40,216 bases of DNA. Origin: JAFGCR01 sp964538225. GTDB taxonomy: Bacteria; Patescibacteriota; Gracilibacteria; UM-FILTER-43-11. Shown here piece by piece: positions 1-7,775 of the stretch (the first letter of the stretch is position 1; each line of letters starts with the position of its first letter). The notes beneath the pieces were generated by a model. It worked only from the letters and a program-made list of their open reading frames with translations. It was not told the origin of the DNA and did not search any database. Location: NCBI GenBank assembly GCA_964538225.1, contig CAZIDW010000003.1, positions 1-40,216 of the forward strand, in the 5' to 3' direction. A program made the translations under genes and the position numbers.

Positions 1-56
1 AAAGTTTTGTATGAACTTTTATCGGGAAAAAACACCTAAAAAGTTCCATTATGCCC

Positions 57-130
57 AAATTTCTGATTTTATTTACACATTTAAAAATATCCCATTTCAT
101 TCTGAAATCTAAAATGTGAAAACTGAAATG
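57..130. repeat. Heptamer foldback element downstream of purD
   Basis: Left arm is built of 7-base units such as ATTTCTG and ATTTTAT. The right arm has the inverted kind (TTCTGAA, ATCTAAA, ATGTGAA, AACTGAA). The loop (ACATTTAAAAAT) recurs in the element at 10843-10953. The element lies directly past the purD stop codon, so it may end or stabilise the transcript; that role is inference. The 56 bases before it hold nothing recognisable. Confidence 0.6.
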
Positions 131-132
131 AA

Positions 133-1437
133 TTAGCCTCTCAGCTCCTTCATCATCTTCACCCGCCTCTGAATCAACTCTTGCGTCCCGATGTCTTTCC
201 GGTAAAAAATGGATCCCTCCACACTTTCCACCCCCTGCTGAGCCAGTGCTTCCGCTTCTTCGATCGTATCCGCGATGCCGACAAACGCCACGGCGCGGGA
301 ACCGGTCATGACCAATTCACCATCTACCTCATTCACCGACGCGTAAAAGACCTTGAGCCCTTCCGGGAGCGGGCCGATTTTGATTCGTTCGCCTTTTACC
401 GGGTTTACCGGATAGCCTTCCGGCACCGCGTATTTGCAGACGGTGGCTTTTTTAGAAAATTTGATGTCGAGTTCATCGAGCGTGCCGTTGATCATCGCCT
501 GACAGACATCAACATAATCGGTTTCTAAAAGCGGCAAAGCGTTCATGGCTTCCGGGTCGCCCAGGCGGACATTGTATTCGATCAGGCGGACACCGTCTTT
601 TACCGCGATAAACCCGCCATACAAAACCCCGACATAATTCTGGCCGGTTTCTTCTTTGATCGCTTTCACGGTCCCCATATTGATGGCATGCGCGTCTTTT
701 AAATCCCGTTCATTGAGAAAAGGAAAATTTTCGGGGTAATTATACGTGCCCATTCCGCCGGTGTTGGGGCCGGTATCACCTTCATACGCGCGCTTGTGAT
801 CCTGAATGGGGGGCATGTCGACAACGTTTTTTCCATCCACAAAGCTCATCAAACTGAATTCCTGACCGACAAATTTTTCCTCGATCACCACCTTTCCGTC
901 GCGCTCCACGCATTCTTTGGCATACAGCACGCCATCTTCCAGTTTTTCAAAATGGTCGCCCTGCACCTGGACCCCTTTTCCCCCTTGTAAACCATCCGCT
1001 TTCACGACAATCTGTCCAACTTTATTCGCGAATTCCATCATGCCGTCGATGGAGGTAAAGGTTTTGAATTTCGGGCCGCCGGGAACCTTGTGTTTGGCGA
1101 GTAATTCCCGCGTGAAGGATTTGGAACTTTCGATCCGGGCCAGTTCTTTAGCCGGTGACGCGGACGGAATACCGATGAGTTTCAGAACATCCACCACCCC
1201 CGCCGCCAGCGGGTTTTCCGGGCCGATAACCGCGAAATCCGGTTTATTTTCATTCGCAAATTCCTGGATGGCTTTCATATCTTTCAGATCCCCCGCATGA
1301 TAAACGGATGCGAGATCCCGGATGCCGGGGTTTACAGCACTGGCGTATACCAATAATTCATTGCATTTAGAAGATTTTTTAAGGGCTTCGGCCATGGCGT
1401 GTTCACGGGCTCCGTTGCCAACTAATAAAATTTTCAT
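133..1437 (-). CDS. purD: Phosphoribosylamine--glycine ligase (GAR synthetase)
   Basis: Joins glycine to 5-phosphoribosylamine with ATP in de novo purine synthesis; cytoplasmic. The 434-residue length is normal for PurD. An N-terminal Rossmann-like segment has VGNGAREHA (residues 6-14), followed by GPENPLAAG (72-80). The ATP-grasp glycine loop GLQGGKG is at 149-155, the KRAYEGDTGPNTGGMG block at 215-230, and the metal/ATP segment EYNVRLGDPE at 287-296. The start is the ATG whose product begins MKILLVGNG, the usual PurD start; no Shine-Dalgarno sequence precedes it. Upstream on the same strand are hydrogenase genes, separated by an inserted DUF559 element. purN is in the same window but 28 kb away, so the purine genes are scattered. 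Function is secure from motifs. Confidence 0.96.
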   Translation of the reverse strand: MKILLVGNGAREHAMAEALKKSSKCNELLVYASAVNPGIRDLASVYHAGDLKDMKAIQEFANENKPDFAVIGPENPLAAGVVDVLKLIGIPSASPAKELARIESSKSFTRELLAKHKVPGGPKFKTFTSIDGMMEFANKVGQIVVKADGLQGGKGVQVQGDHFEKLEDGVLYAKECVERDGKVVIEEKFVGQEFSLMSFVDGKNVVDMPPIQDHKRAYEGDTGPNTGGMGTYNYPENFPFLNERDLKDAHAINMGTVKAIKEETGQNYVGVLYGGFIAVKDGVRLIEYNVRLGDPEAMNALPLLETDYVDVCQAMINGTLDELDIKFSKKATVCKYAVPEGYPVNPVKGERIKIGPLPEGLKVFYASVNEVDGELVMTGSRAVAFVGIADTIEEAEALAQQGVESVEGSIFYRKDIGTQELIQRRVKMMKELRG

Positions 1438-1492
1438 AATGTCTGATATTTAAAAAATACTGCCCGCCTATTATAGCGTAGATTGGGGAAAA

Positions 1493-1546
1493 GTCGACCA
1501 CCCCGCCCCGATTTTCATCGGGGCACCCCTCCTTAATTAAGGAGGG
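1493..1546. repeat. Left end of DUF559 element (two nested hairpins)
   Basis: Contains the outer inverted repeat, the hairpin CCCCGA-TTTTCA-TCGGGG, and a self-complementary CCCCTCCTTAATTAAGGAGG followed by GG and a T-run. On the plus strand it could also act as a terminator. It resembles REP-type paired hairpins in layout. Confidence 0.7.
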
Positions 1547-1614
1547 GATTTTTTTGATGTTTGTTTTTTATTTTTTTGATACAATATTGAACTTTATGAA
1601 TCTAAAATAGAATA

Positions 1615-1992
1615 ATGAGAATACACAATCGAATAATTGAATATGATTTAAGAAAAAAGCTAAGAAATAATATGACCGAGGCAGAGGTAATATTGTGGTC
1701 ACAACTTAAGGGAAAACAATTACAAGGTCTAAAATTCAGAAGACAACATAGTATTGAATCTTATGTCTTAGATTTCTATTGCCCAGAATTAAAATTGGCT
1801 ATTGAATTAGATGGCGAATATCATTTAAAAAAAGAGATTCAAGAATATGATCAGGAACGCCAAAGTTATATTGAAGATTTGGGAATTTCTTTTATTCGTT
1901 TTACAAACAAAGAAGTTTGTAAAAATGTAAATGAAGTTATTCAAAAAATCCTATCAGCAACCCCCTCATCGGATGAGGAGGGGTGCCCGTAG
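1615..1992 (+). CDS. DUF559 domain protein (Vsr-like PD-(D/E)XK nuclease)
   Basis: A 125-residue protein of the DUF559 family, a compact nuclease fold related to very-short-patch repair endonucleases. Visible signatures are MTEAEVILWSQLK (20-32), FRRQHSIESYVLDFYC (41-56) and LAIELDGEYH (61-70), giving the predicted catalytic acids D53, E64 and D66. The last nine residues (PSSDEEGCP, 117-125) are encoded by the right inverted repeat, so the reading frame uses the element end as its C-terminus. No Shine-Dalgarno sequence; the leader is AT-rich. It opposes the flanking genes in direction. Family knowledge does not give a proven substrate; a role in moving or maintaining its own element is inference. 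Confidence 0.85.
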   Translation: MRIHNRIIEYDLRKKLRNNMTEAEVILWSQLKGKQLQGLKFRRQHSIESYVLDFYCPELKLAIELDGEYHLKKEIQEYDQERQSYIEDLGISFIRFTNKEVCKNVNEVIQKILSATPSSDEEGCP

Positions 1993-2007
1993 GGCGGGGT
2001 GGTCGAC
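1965..2007. repeat. Right end of DUF559 element
   Basis: Holds the hairpin CCTCAT-CGG-ATGAGG and the complement of both left-end blocks. It encodes the C-terminus of the nuclease on the plus strand, and its final base is the last base of the hydA stop codon (TAG) on the minus strand. Confidence 0.7.
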
Positions 2008-3716
2008 TATTCAAACTTCCGCTTCCTCGTATACCTCGTCAGCAATAATTCCTCCTGCTTGTGTTTGGGGAGTTTGGCGATGTAATTTTCGAAAAAATCG
2101 ATGACCATCGGGTTTTGGTGGGCGGTTCGGATCTTCATCTTATCGTCTATGCTGTACAAAGCCTGGATCCGTTCCCAGATGATTGCTTCGGAATTCGGAT
2201 ACGGCTGGCCGCCGCCGCCGATACATCCGCCCGGACAGGCCATCATCTCGATGTAATCGTACGCCAACGGATTCTTTTTGATCTCTTCGATGAGAATACG
2301 GGAATTCTTTGGCATGTAAGCAACAGCCACATGAAGGGTGCGGCTGCCGAATTTAACCGTCGCCTTTTTAACCCCCTGCATCCCGCGGACTTCTTTGAAT
2401 TCGACTTTTTTCAATTCCTTGCCGGTAATAAAATGATAGGCGGAGCGGAGCGCCGATTCCATCACGCCGCCACTCGCGCCGTAAATCGCGGCCGCGCCGG
2501 AATACGTACCGGGTGTATCCAGTTTTCCTTTTTTGAGTTTCGGCAGATCGATGCGATGTTTTTTAAGGAGCGCGCCGGTTTCACGCGTTGTCAGCACATG
2601 ATCGACCGGGTACAGGCCGTTTATTTTTAATTTCTGAAAACCGGCTTCGTATTTTTTGGAGGTGCACGGCATAAAAGAAACGATGACGATTTTTTTCGGG
2701 TTTACACCGGCTTTTTTGGCCCACCACGTTTTGTATGCCCCGCCGGAATGGATCTGCGGAGAACGGGATCGGGTAAGGTGGGGTAGTATTTCCGGATGAT
2801 AAAATTCCGCGTACTTTACCCACCCCGGACAGCATGACGTGATCATAGGAAGAGTACCGTTATTTAAAATCCGTTCCGCCAGTTCCGCGGCTTCCACGTA
2901 GGTGGTAATGTCGGCGCCCATATTCACGTCAAACACGTAATCAAATCCGAGCTTGCGGAGCGCCGTGACCATTTCGCCTTCCAGATTTTTACCGGGCGGC
3001 AAGCCAAATTCCTCGCCGATGCTGGCGCGGACGGACGGAGCCATCTGGGCGATGAGGATCTTACCTTTTTTATTCTTTAGTAATTTTTCAACGGGTGTTA
3101 GGTGATCCTGTTCGCGTACAGCTGCCACCGGACAATGGGCGGTACACTGGCCGCAATAAACACAATCCACTTTCGGGTCTTTATTATAAGCAAGATGGGT
3201 TTTGCTACCTTTACCTTCGAGCTTTAAAAAACCAATGCCAATCTTTTCACACATCTCCACGCATTTGTTACAGGCGATACAGGCCTGCGGGTCGAATTCC
3301 GCGGCCGCGCCCATTTTGTGAATCGGGGCTTTGATCTCATCACGGTGGTATTTGGTGCCGGTGACCTGATATTGTTTCATTTTTTGCGCGGTCCGGCAAA
3401 AATACCCCTGCCGGCACTTGGGGCAGATCTTTTTATGGTCCGCCAGCAGGAGCTCCAGGTTTTCATTGCGCAGTTTACGGACTTTAGGGGAATGGGTTTT
3501 TACTTTCAGCCCGGACTTGACGGTGAAGTCGCAGGACGTGGTCACATTGCCTTCCACTTCCACCAGGCATGTGCGGCAGCGGACGTCCGGCGGAAGGTCT
3601 TCGTGGTAACAGAAATGCGGAATATCGATACTGTTACGGATGGCGACCTGCAGAACGCTTTCGCCCTCGTTACATGCATACTTTTTGCCGTCGATGTGAA
3701 TGGGAATTTTTTTCAT
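2007..3716 (-). CDS. hydA: [FeFe]-hydrogenase large subunit (HydA-like)
   Basis: Reversible H2 oxidation/proton reduction in the cytoplasm, probably coupled to NAD(H) through the adjacent HydB. It has 569 residues. The N-terminal [2Fe-2S] domain uses C36, C47, C50 and C62. A NuoG-like His/Cys cluster motif is H94-x3-C98-x2-C101-x5-C107. Two [4Fe-4S] motifs follow (C146/149/152/156 and C185/188/191/195). The H-cluster domain has all three signatures: TSCCPGW (293-299, with the proton-transfer Cys C296), MPCTSKKYE (349-357) and MMACPGGCIGGGGQP (491-505). All catalytic residues are therefore present. The gene lies 48 bp after hydB on the same strand. A DUF559 element abuts the stop codon. The maturases HydE/F/G and a HydC subunit are not in the window. 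Confidence 0.93.
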   Translation of the reverse strand: MKKIPIHIDGKKYACNEGESVLQVAIRNSIDIPHFCYHEDLPPDVRCRTCLVEVEGNVTTSCDFTVKSGLKVKTHSPKVRKLRNENLELLLADHKKICPKCRQGYFCRTAQKMKQYQVTGTKYHRDEIKAPIHKMGAAAEFDPQACIACNKCVEMCEKIGIGFLKLEGKGSKTHLAYNKDPKVDCVYCGQCTAHCPVAAVREQDHLTPVEKLLKNKKGKILIAQMAPSVRASIGEEFGLPPGKNLEGEMVTALRKLGFDYVFDVNMGADITTYVEAAELAERILNNGTLPMITSCCPGWVKYAEFYHPEILPHLTRSRSPQIHSGGAYKTWWAKKAGVNPKKIVIVSFMPCTSKKYEAGFQKLKINGLYPVDHVLTTRETGALLKKHRIDLPKLKKGKLDTPGTYSGAAAIYGASGGVMESALRSAYHFITGKELKKVEFKEVRGMQGVKKATVKFGSRTLHVAVAYMPKNSRILIEEIKKNPLAYDYIEMMACPGGCIGGGGQPYPNSEAIIWERIQALYSIDDKMKIRTAHQNPMVIDFFENYIAKLPKHKQEELLLTRYTRKRKFE

Positions 3717-3764
3717 TTATTTGGTTATCAGTTTTTCTGAAGATGCGATGACATCATCGTACTT

Positions 3765-4760
3765 TCAGAATTTTCGAAGGACATTTTTCATATAACTCTT
3801 CACCGGAATCAGAATCGACTTCCCCAGTGCGCAAAACGAGGTCTTGCCCATGGTCTCGACGATTTCCATCATCTTTTTCCAGGGCACCCGCTTATGGCGT
3901 TTGAGGAGTTTATATAATTGATACGACCCTTCCCGACAGGGCGTGCATTTGCCGCAGCTTTCTTTGGCGTAAAACTCAAACCAATGCAGGAGCAGTTCGC
4001 GGGGATCGGTTTCGGCTTTAAAAACCTGAATGGAACCCGCGCCGGTCATCTTCTGGGTTTCTATTTGTTTTTGATTGATGACCAGACCGCTCGCCCCGCC
4101 CCCGATCTGCGCGAAAAAATCATAACGGGGGTAGCGTTTGGTCTCTTTGAGGATTTTTTCAATCGTCCAGTCATCGGGCAGGTAGCAGACTCGGTTTCGT
4201 TTCAGCGGGCTGGACAGGGAATAAAAGCGCTTCGGCTCAAACTTATCTTCCGCCACCTGGGCGATGTTGAACAAAGTTTCCACATTGTGGATAAGGGTGG
4301 GTTTGCCGAACAGTCCTTCATCGCACGGGTAAGGGGGTTTTAGGCGCGGTTCAATACGCTTTCCTTCGATGGCGTTCAAAAGGGCGGTTTCTTCCCCGCC
4401 GATGTAGCTGGGCTTTTCTTCATACACGGTGAACCGGTATCCCCTGGCTTCATAGCGCTTTAAGATGGAATCGAGTTTTAGCACCACCCGCCGGTAATAC
4501 TTTTTATTGAAATTAAAATAGGCCTGTTTGGTTCCTAAAAAATCCATCGCCAGCACCATGCCTTTCACCACATCTTCCGGATATTTTTTAAGAATGTGGA
4601 TGTCTTTAAACACATCCAACTCCCCTTCGCTGGCGTTGCAGATAACATATTTCGGCCGGCCGGCCGCTTTTTTGACCATTTCCCATTTGCGCGCGACGGG
4701 AAAACCCGCGCCCCCCCGGCCCACCAGTTTCGCGGCTTTGATTTTGTCGAGAATATCCAT
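3765..4760 (-). CDS. hydB: NuoF/HydB-like flavoprotein subunit of NAD(H)-linked hydrogenase
   Basis: Flavin subunit that passes electrons between NAD(H) and the iron-sulfur chain of HydA. Seen: GRGGAGFP (14-21) and CNASEGE (41-47) of the FMN/NADH site, YIGGEETALLNAIEG (119-133), GLFGKPTLIHNVET (149-162), and the C-terminal [4Fe-4S] motif C269-x2-C272-x2-C275 with the distal C310. At 331 residues it is shorter than typical HydB, lacking both the N-terminal thioredoxin-like ferredoxin domain and the C-terminal double [4Fe-4S] domain, so it is a minimal NuoF core. No HydC/NuoE partner is adjacent. It is first of the HydB-HydA pair in transcription order; a heptamer repeat tract separates it from the membrane gene upstream. 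Confidence 0.88.
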   Translation of the reverse strand: MDILDKIKAAKLVGRGGAGFPVARKWEMVKKAAGRPKYVICNASEGELDVFKDIHILKKYPEDVVKGMVLAMDFLGTKQAYFNFNKKYYRRVVLKLDSILKRYEARGYRFTVYEEKPSYIGGEETALLNAIEGKRIEPRLKPPYPCDEGLFGKPTLIHNVETLFNIAQVAEDKFEPKRFYSLSSPLKRNRVCYLPDDWTIEKILKETKRYPRYDFFAQIGGGASGLVINQKQIETQKMTGAGSIQVFKAETDPRELLLHWFEFYAKESCGKCTPCREGSYQLYKLLKRHKRVPWKKMMEIVETMGKTSFCALGKSILIPVKSYMKNVLRKF

Positions 4761-4796
4761 GGATTTCTTATGGATTGCTAATGGATGTTAATCAGC

Positions 4797-4873
4797 TGTC
4801 AGGTGTCAGGTGTCAGATGTCAGCTGTCAGGTGTCAGGTGTCAGATGTCAGATGTCAGTTGTCAGATGTCAAT
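4797..4873. repeat. Eleven tandem heptamers TGTCAGN
   Basis: Eleven uninterrupted 7-base units (TGTCAGG, TGTCAGA, TGTCAGC, TGTCAGT and a last TGTCAAT). The tract supplies the stop codon of the membrane gene ending at 4869. An inverted relative (ATCTGAC, ACCTGAC, AGCTGAC) lies at 10133-10167 after secD. Both tracts also sit beside copies of a second unit, ATCCATTAGC. Confidence 0.9.
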
Positions 4874-5381
4874 CAGTTATATTTTTTAAAATAAGATACG
4901 CCACGCCTCCTCCGATCACCGCTGTAACAAACTGCGGCCAGCTCATCATCACGGCCAGTTTGGCAACGATTTCCTGCTTCAGCAGTTTGCTCATAATCAG
5001 CGTGACGGATTCATGGAGAAAGGCGAATTTAAGAAACGCGGCAATGCCGATTGCCAGTAAAAAATTTCTTTTATATAGGTAATAAAAGGTGGCGACCAGT
5101 ACCGCGTTGCCGATCATAATAAACGGCACCATGAGTGCCAGAGGCAGCGGGAGCAAACCGGCGACAAGCGCGATGGTGCTGGGCATCAGACCGATGAGCA
5201 CCGCCTCCATAGGACCAATGAGAACGGTGGTTATTATCAAAACCGCATTGACCATCGGGCCGGTGATCCACTGGATGTGGATAAAGGCGGGGACGATGAT
5301 GGATAAACCGAACAATCCCGCAAAAAGAAGAATCTTAATACGGGTAGAATCAAGTGCCTGAGTCAGGTGTTTTTTATTCAT
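4869..5381 (-). CDS. ECF-transporter S-component-like membrane protein, hydrogenase-linked
   Basis: A 170-residue, very hydrophobic protein with about five or six predicted membrane segments, for example residues 16-34, 40-58, 63-100 and 100-125. The pattern GPMVNAVLIITTVLIGPMEA, then LIGLMPSTIALVAG and PFIMIGNAV, resembles substrate-binding S components of energy-coupling-factor transporters. It is first in the minus-strand cluster with hydB and hydA and has its own promoter candidate, so it is probably co-expressed with the hydrogenase. Its substrate cannot be read from sequence; supply of a metal or cofactor is a guess from context. The last codons run into the TGTCAGN repeat. Confidence 0.7.
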   Translation of the reverse strand: MNKKHLTQALDSTRIKILLFAGLFGLSIIVPAFIHIQWITGPMVNAVLIITTVLIGPMEAVLIGLMPSTIALVAGLLPLPLALMVPFIMIGNAVLVATFYYLYKRNFLLAIGIAAFLKFAFLHESVTLIMSKLLKQEIVAKLAVMMSWPQFVTAVIGGGVAYLILKNITD

Positions 5382-5390
5382 GATCTTTGT

Positions 5391-5419
5391 TTCATATTGA
5401 TAAATATTTTACCATACAA
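5391..5419 (-). promoter_or_regulatory. Candidate promoter of the hydrogenase cluster
   Basis: On the minus strand TTGTAT and TATGAA are separated by 17 bases, just upstream of the ECF-S-like gene. On the plus strand a TATAAT at 5439-5444 lacks a clear -35 partner but suits the divergent 60-residue gene. Confidence 0.45.
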
Positions 5420-5529
5420 GGGGGGTAAATAAAAATTTTATAATGGATTTTAAGATGATTCGCCCCCTGCCGCCTGTATTTTACTGCTGTTTTATGGTAA
5501 AACTAATTTTGCCATTTAACCTTAAAATC

Positions 5530-5712
5530 ATGTCCTTAGAAAAACCCAGAGACGATGAGCCTTCGGAAGCGGAAACCGAAAGCCGAAAAACCAGAAAACC
5601 GCTTAATCCGCATTACTTAGCGGTCGCCATGGGCCAGGCGAATATGACCCACGCGCGGGCTTTGGCTGCCATAATGGAAGATAAAAAAAATAATCCGGAT
5701 GCCGATGAATAA
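5530..5712 (+). CDS. Small charged hypothetical protein (60 aa)
   Basis: Starting at the ATG of MSLEKPRDDE, it has 60 residues and a highly charged first half (about 1-30), then HYLAVAMGQANMTHARALAA. The frame is open back to an ATG at 5443, but that start lies on a TATAAT box and adds an odd hydrophobic stretch, so 5530 is preferred. It overlaps the next gene by a few bases, which suggests translational coupling with the sugar-transferase-related protein. I do not recognise the family. Confidence 0.55.
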   Translation: MSLEKPRDDEPSEAETESRKTRKPLNPHYLAVAMGQANMTHARALAAIMEDKKNNPDADE

Positions 5713-6511
5713 ACATCTGGTCCGTTTAAAAACATTGCAGATCATCGTGGACGGCCTGTTACTTCTGGCCGCGTTCGCGCTGGCTTATTTTCTGCGCATC
5801 GGCTTTTACTTTTCAACGGATTTTCCGTTTGATCAGTATATGATCATCGCCCTTATTACCACACCCGTTACGCTGGGATTCATGTTTTTCGCCCGCGCCT
5901 ATAAACTGACCCAGCAGATCCGGAGCCTGCGGCACATGCAGAGGATCGCGTTTGTGGCGATCGAGAATGTGGCGGTGTTTATGGTGCTGTATTACTTCGC
6001 GTACCAGAATTTCTTTTCGCGCCTGATCCTGGTTTACATCTTTCTGCTGACGTTCCTGTTCGTGTATTTCTGGCACCGGATCTTTAAATGGATTTTGCAG
6101 AAAAGCGCGGAACGGGAAGTGGGCGTGTACCGCACGCTCATCATCGGCGCGAACCGGCCGGCGGAAGCAATTGTGAAACACCTGATCCAGACCAAATCTC
6201 ACATCAAACCGGTGGCGATTATTGACGCGCAGGGAACGGGTAAAAGCGTGATCGCGGGGGTGCCGGTAGTGGGTAAGATGAATGTGTTTGAAAAAGCCAT
6301 CGCCCAGCACGACGTCGACCATATTCTTCAGGCGGATCATCTGGAGCAAAGCTTAAACATCATCAATTACGCCCTCCAGAACAACCTTAAATTCATCATG
6401 CCGCCGGAACTTCTGGGAATCTTTCAGGGACATCAGCGGGTAGAGGAAATTGAAGGACAGCCGTTTTTGAAAGTTGTGAGGAAGAAACATTGGTGGGATA
6501 AAATCTGGTAA
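5699..6511 (+). CDS. Membrane/CoA_binding_3 half of a polyprenyl glycosylphosphotransferase, catalytic domain absent
   Basis: A 270-residue protein with about four membrane segments (residues 13-32, 43-62, 82-100 and 108-128), then a Rossmann-like domain with TLIIGANRPAEAIVKHL (about 147-163). This matches the N-terminal half of WbaP/EpsL-type initiating sugar transferases. Those enzymes continue with a C-terminal bacterial sugar transferase domain of about 200 residues; here the protein stops at HWWDKIW and no such domain follows. It cannot transfer sugar phosphate alone by known chemistry. It may be a regulatory or partner form, or a degraded gene. The ATG at 5705 is an equally good start. 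The next gene is a sugar nucleotidyltransferase. Confidence 0.75.
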   Translation: MPMNKHLVRLKTLQIIVDGLLLLAAFALAYFLRIGFYFSTDFPFDQYMIIALITTPVTLGFMFFARAYKLTQQIRSLRHMQRIAFVAIENVAVFMVLYYFAYQNFFSRLILVYIFLLTFLFVYFWHRIFKWILQKSAEREVGVYRTLIIGANRPAEAIVKHLIQTKSHIKPVAIIDAQGTGKSVIAGVPVVGKMNVFEKAIAQHDVDHILQADHLEQSLNIINYALQNNLKFIMPPELLGIFQGHQRVEEIEGQPFLKVVRKKHWWDKIW

Positions 6512-6527
6512 ACCTTTTTAAAATAAC

Positions 6528-6617
6528 AAATATCAAATTTTAAATATCAAATTTTAATTTAAGGTACCAAAAATTGTAATTTGTCATTTGTAATTTAAAA
6601 TTTAAAATTTGTAATTA
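6528..6617. repeat. AT-rich heptamer foldback element abutting a start codon
   Basis: Left arm units are CAAATAT, CAAATTT, TAAATAT, CAAATTT. The right arm is inverted (ATTTGTC, ATTTGTA, ATTTAAA, ATTTAAA, ATTTGTA). The tract runs right up to the GTG start at 6618, so it forms the whole translation leader of the nucleotidyltransferase. Confidence 0.75.
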
Positions 6618-7562
6618 GTGAAGTGTATTATACTGGCCGGCGGTTTCGCGACACGGTTGTGGCCGCTGACGGAAAATAAGGCAAAACCCCTTCTGCACCT
6701 GAAGGATAAACCGATTATCTCGCATATTGCCGACGGCCTGCCGGAGGATATGGAAATCGTTATTTCGACCAACGCGGTTTTTGAAAATGAATTTAAAAAA
6801 TGGGCGAAGGATTATAAAAACCGCCCGATTAAAATTTTTGTGGAGGATTCGTTTGACGATGAATTTAAAAAAGGGGCGTTGGGCGCCGCCGCCATGGTGA
6901 TCGGGCACGAAAAGCTGGATGAGGATTTACTGCTGATCGCCGGCGATAATTATTTCGGATTTAAAATGAAGGATTTTATTGATTCTTACCAAAATAACCC
7001 CCTGTTGGCGGCGTACGATATCCGGAATCCGGATTTGGCGAAACGGTTTGGAGTCGTGGTTGAACAGGGCGGACGTGTGGTCGAATTCCAGGAGAAACCG
7101 CAGGAGCCGAAAAGCACTTTAGTGAGTACCGGCTGTTATATTTTTCCCAAAGAAAATCTGGACGATATTGTGGAATATGCCAAAGAAAAAAATGATGATT
7201 TGGGCGGCATTTTTGAACATCTGCTTAAAAAAGGAGTGCCTGTCAGCGTTTTTTCTTTCAGGGAAAAATGGTTTGATGTGGGGTCGTTTGAGGGTTATCT
7301 GGAAGCAAATCGGGAGCTTCTGGACGAACGGGTGATCGAAAACGGTCAGGTGGAAAAAGAAGGCTCACAATTTAAGGGCGGCGTTTATTTGGGTGACCAC
7401 ACAACAATCCAAAATTCGACTTTAGAAAACGCGGTGATTTTAAAAAACTGCAAAATCATCAACTGCGTGCTGAGAAACTGCATTGTGGATGAGGGATCTG
7501 AACTTAAAAACATCGACCTGAGCCACAAGATGATACGGCAGGGTAGTAAAATACAGAAATGA
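6618..7562 (+). CDS. Sugar-phosphate nucleotidyltransferase with beta-helix tail
   Basis: Predicted to make an NDP-sugar from a sugar 1-phosphate and NTP for surface polysaccharide. The N-terminus has the nucleotidyltransferase signature CIILAGGFATRLWPLT (3-18) with the downstream Lys in KPLLHL (23-28). GDNYF (about 109-113) is the metal/substrate Asp motif and EFQEKP (about 142-147) follows. The last 70 residues show the short-period repeats of a left-handed beta helix (LGDHTTIQNSTLENAVILKN). Its 314 residues fit RmlA/GlmU-like proteins. The start is GTG, as no ATG gives the signature. The exact sugar is not decidable from sequence. Confidence 0.87.
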   Translation: MKCIILAGGFATRLWPLTENKAKPLLHLKDKPIISHIADGLPEDMEIVISTNAVFENEFKKWAKDYKNRPIKIFVEDSFDDEFKKGALGAAAMVIGHEKLDEDLLLIAGDNYFGFKMKDFIDSYQNNPLLAAYDIRNPDLAKRFGVVVEQGGRVVEFQEKPQEPKSTLVSTGCYIFPKENLDDIVEYAKEKNDDLGGIFEHLLKKGVPVSVFSFREKWFDVGSFEGYLEANRELLDERVIENGQVEKEGSQFKGGVYLGDHTTIQNSTLENAVILKNCKIINCVLRNCIVDEGSELKNIDLSHKMIRQGSKIQK

Positions 7563-7564
7563 TC

Positions 7565-7650
7565 AATTTTAAATGACAAATGACAAATTTTAATTTTGCA
7601 TAAAGTAAACCGGCCAAAATTGTCATTTAAAATTTGTCATTTCACAGGGT
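7565..7650. repeat. AT-rich heptamer foldback element before secD
   Basis: Left arm ATTTTAA, ATGACAA, ATGACAA, ATTTTAA. Right arm AATTGTC, ATTTAAA, ATTTGTC, ATTTCAC. The loop holds CCGGCC. The rest of the 213 bp gap before secD is AT-rich with no convincing promoter. Confidence 0.75.
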
Positions 7651-7775
7651 TTCCGCTAAACTTATTCCGCCCGTTTTTATGACGAAATGACGTAATAATG
7701 AAATGACAGATAAATTAAGTTGTTTGCCACTCCGTCATATCGTTATCTCGTATTAATATTTAATTCTAAAACAAG

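Larger units (their letters stand above)
1493..2007 (+). mobile_element. DUF559 nuclease element with hairpin-rich inverted repeats
   Basis: A 515 bp unit that begins GTCGACCACCCCGCCC (1493-1508) and ends with its exact complement (1992-2007). A second inverted block, GGCACCCCTCC (1522-1532), matches GGAGGGGTGCC (1977-1987). Each end also folds on itself: CCCCGA/TCGGGG and CCCCTCCTTAATTAAGGAGG on the left, CCTCAT/ATGAGG on the right. The only gene inside is a DUF559 nuclease. The inside is AT-rich while both neighbours are GC-balanced. The right end touches the stop codon of the hydrogenase gene. No target duplication is obvious. Mobility is inferred from structure. Confidence 0.72.

Noticed and set aside
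2061..3740. Several 80-190 codon plus-strand frames opposite hydA
   Set aside because: Shadows; hydA has every cluster ligand on the minus strand.
4797..4873. Tandem repeat considered as a CRISPR array
   Set aside because: Units are 7 bases with no spacers and no cas genes.
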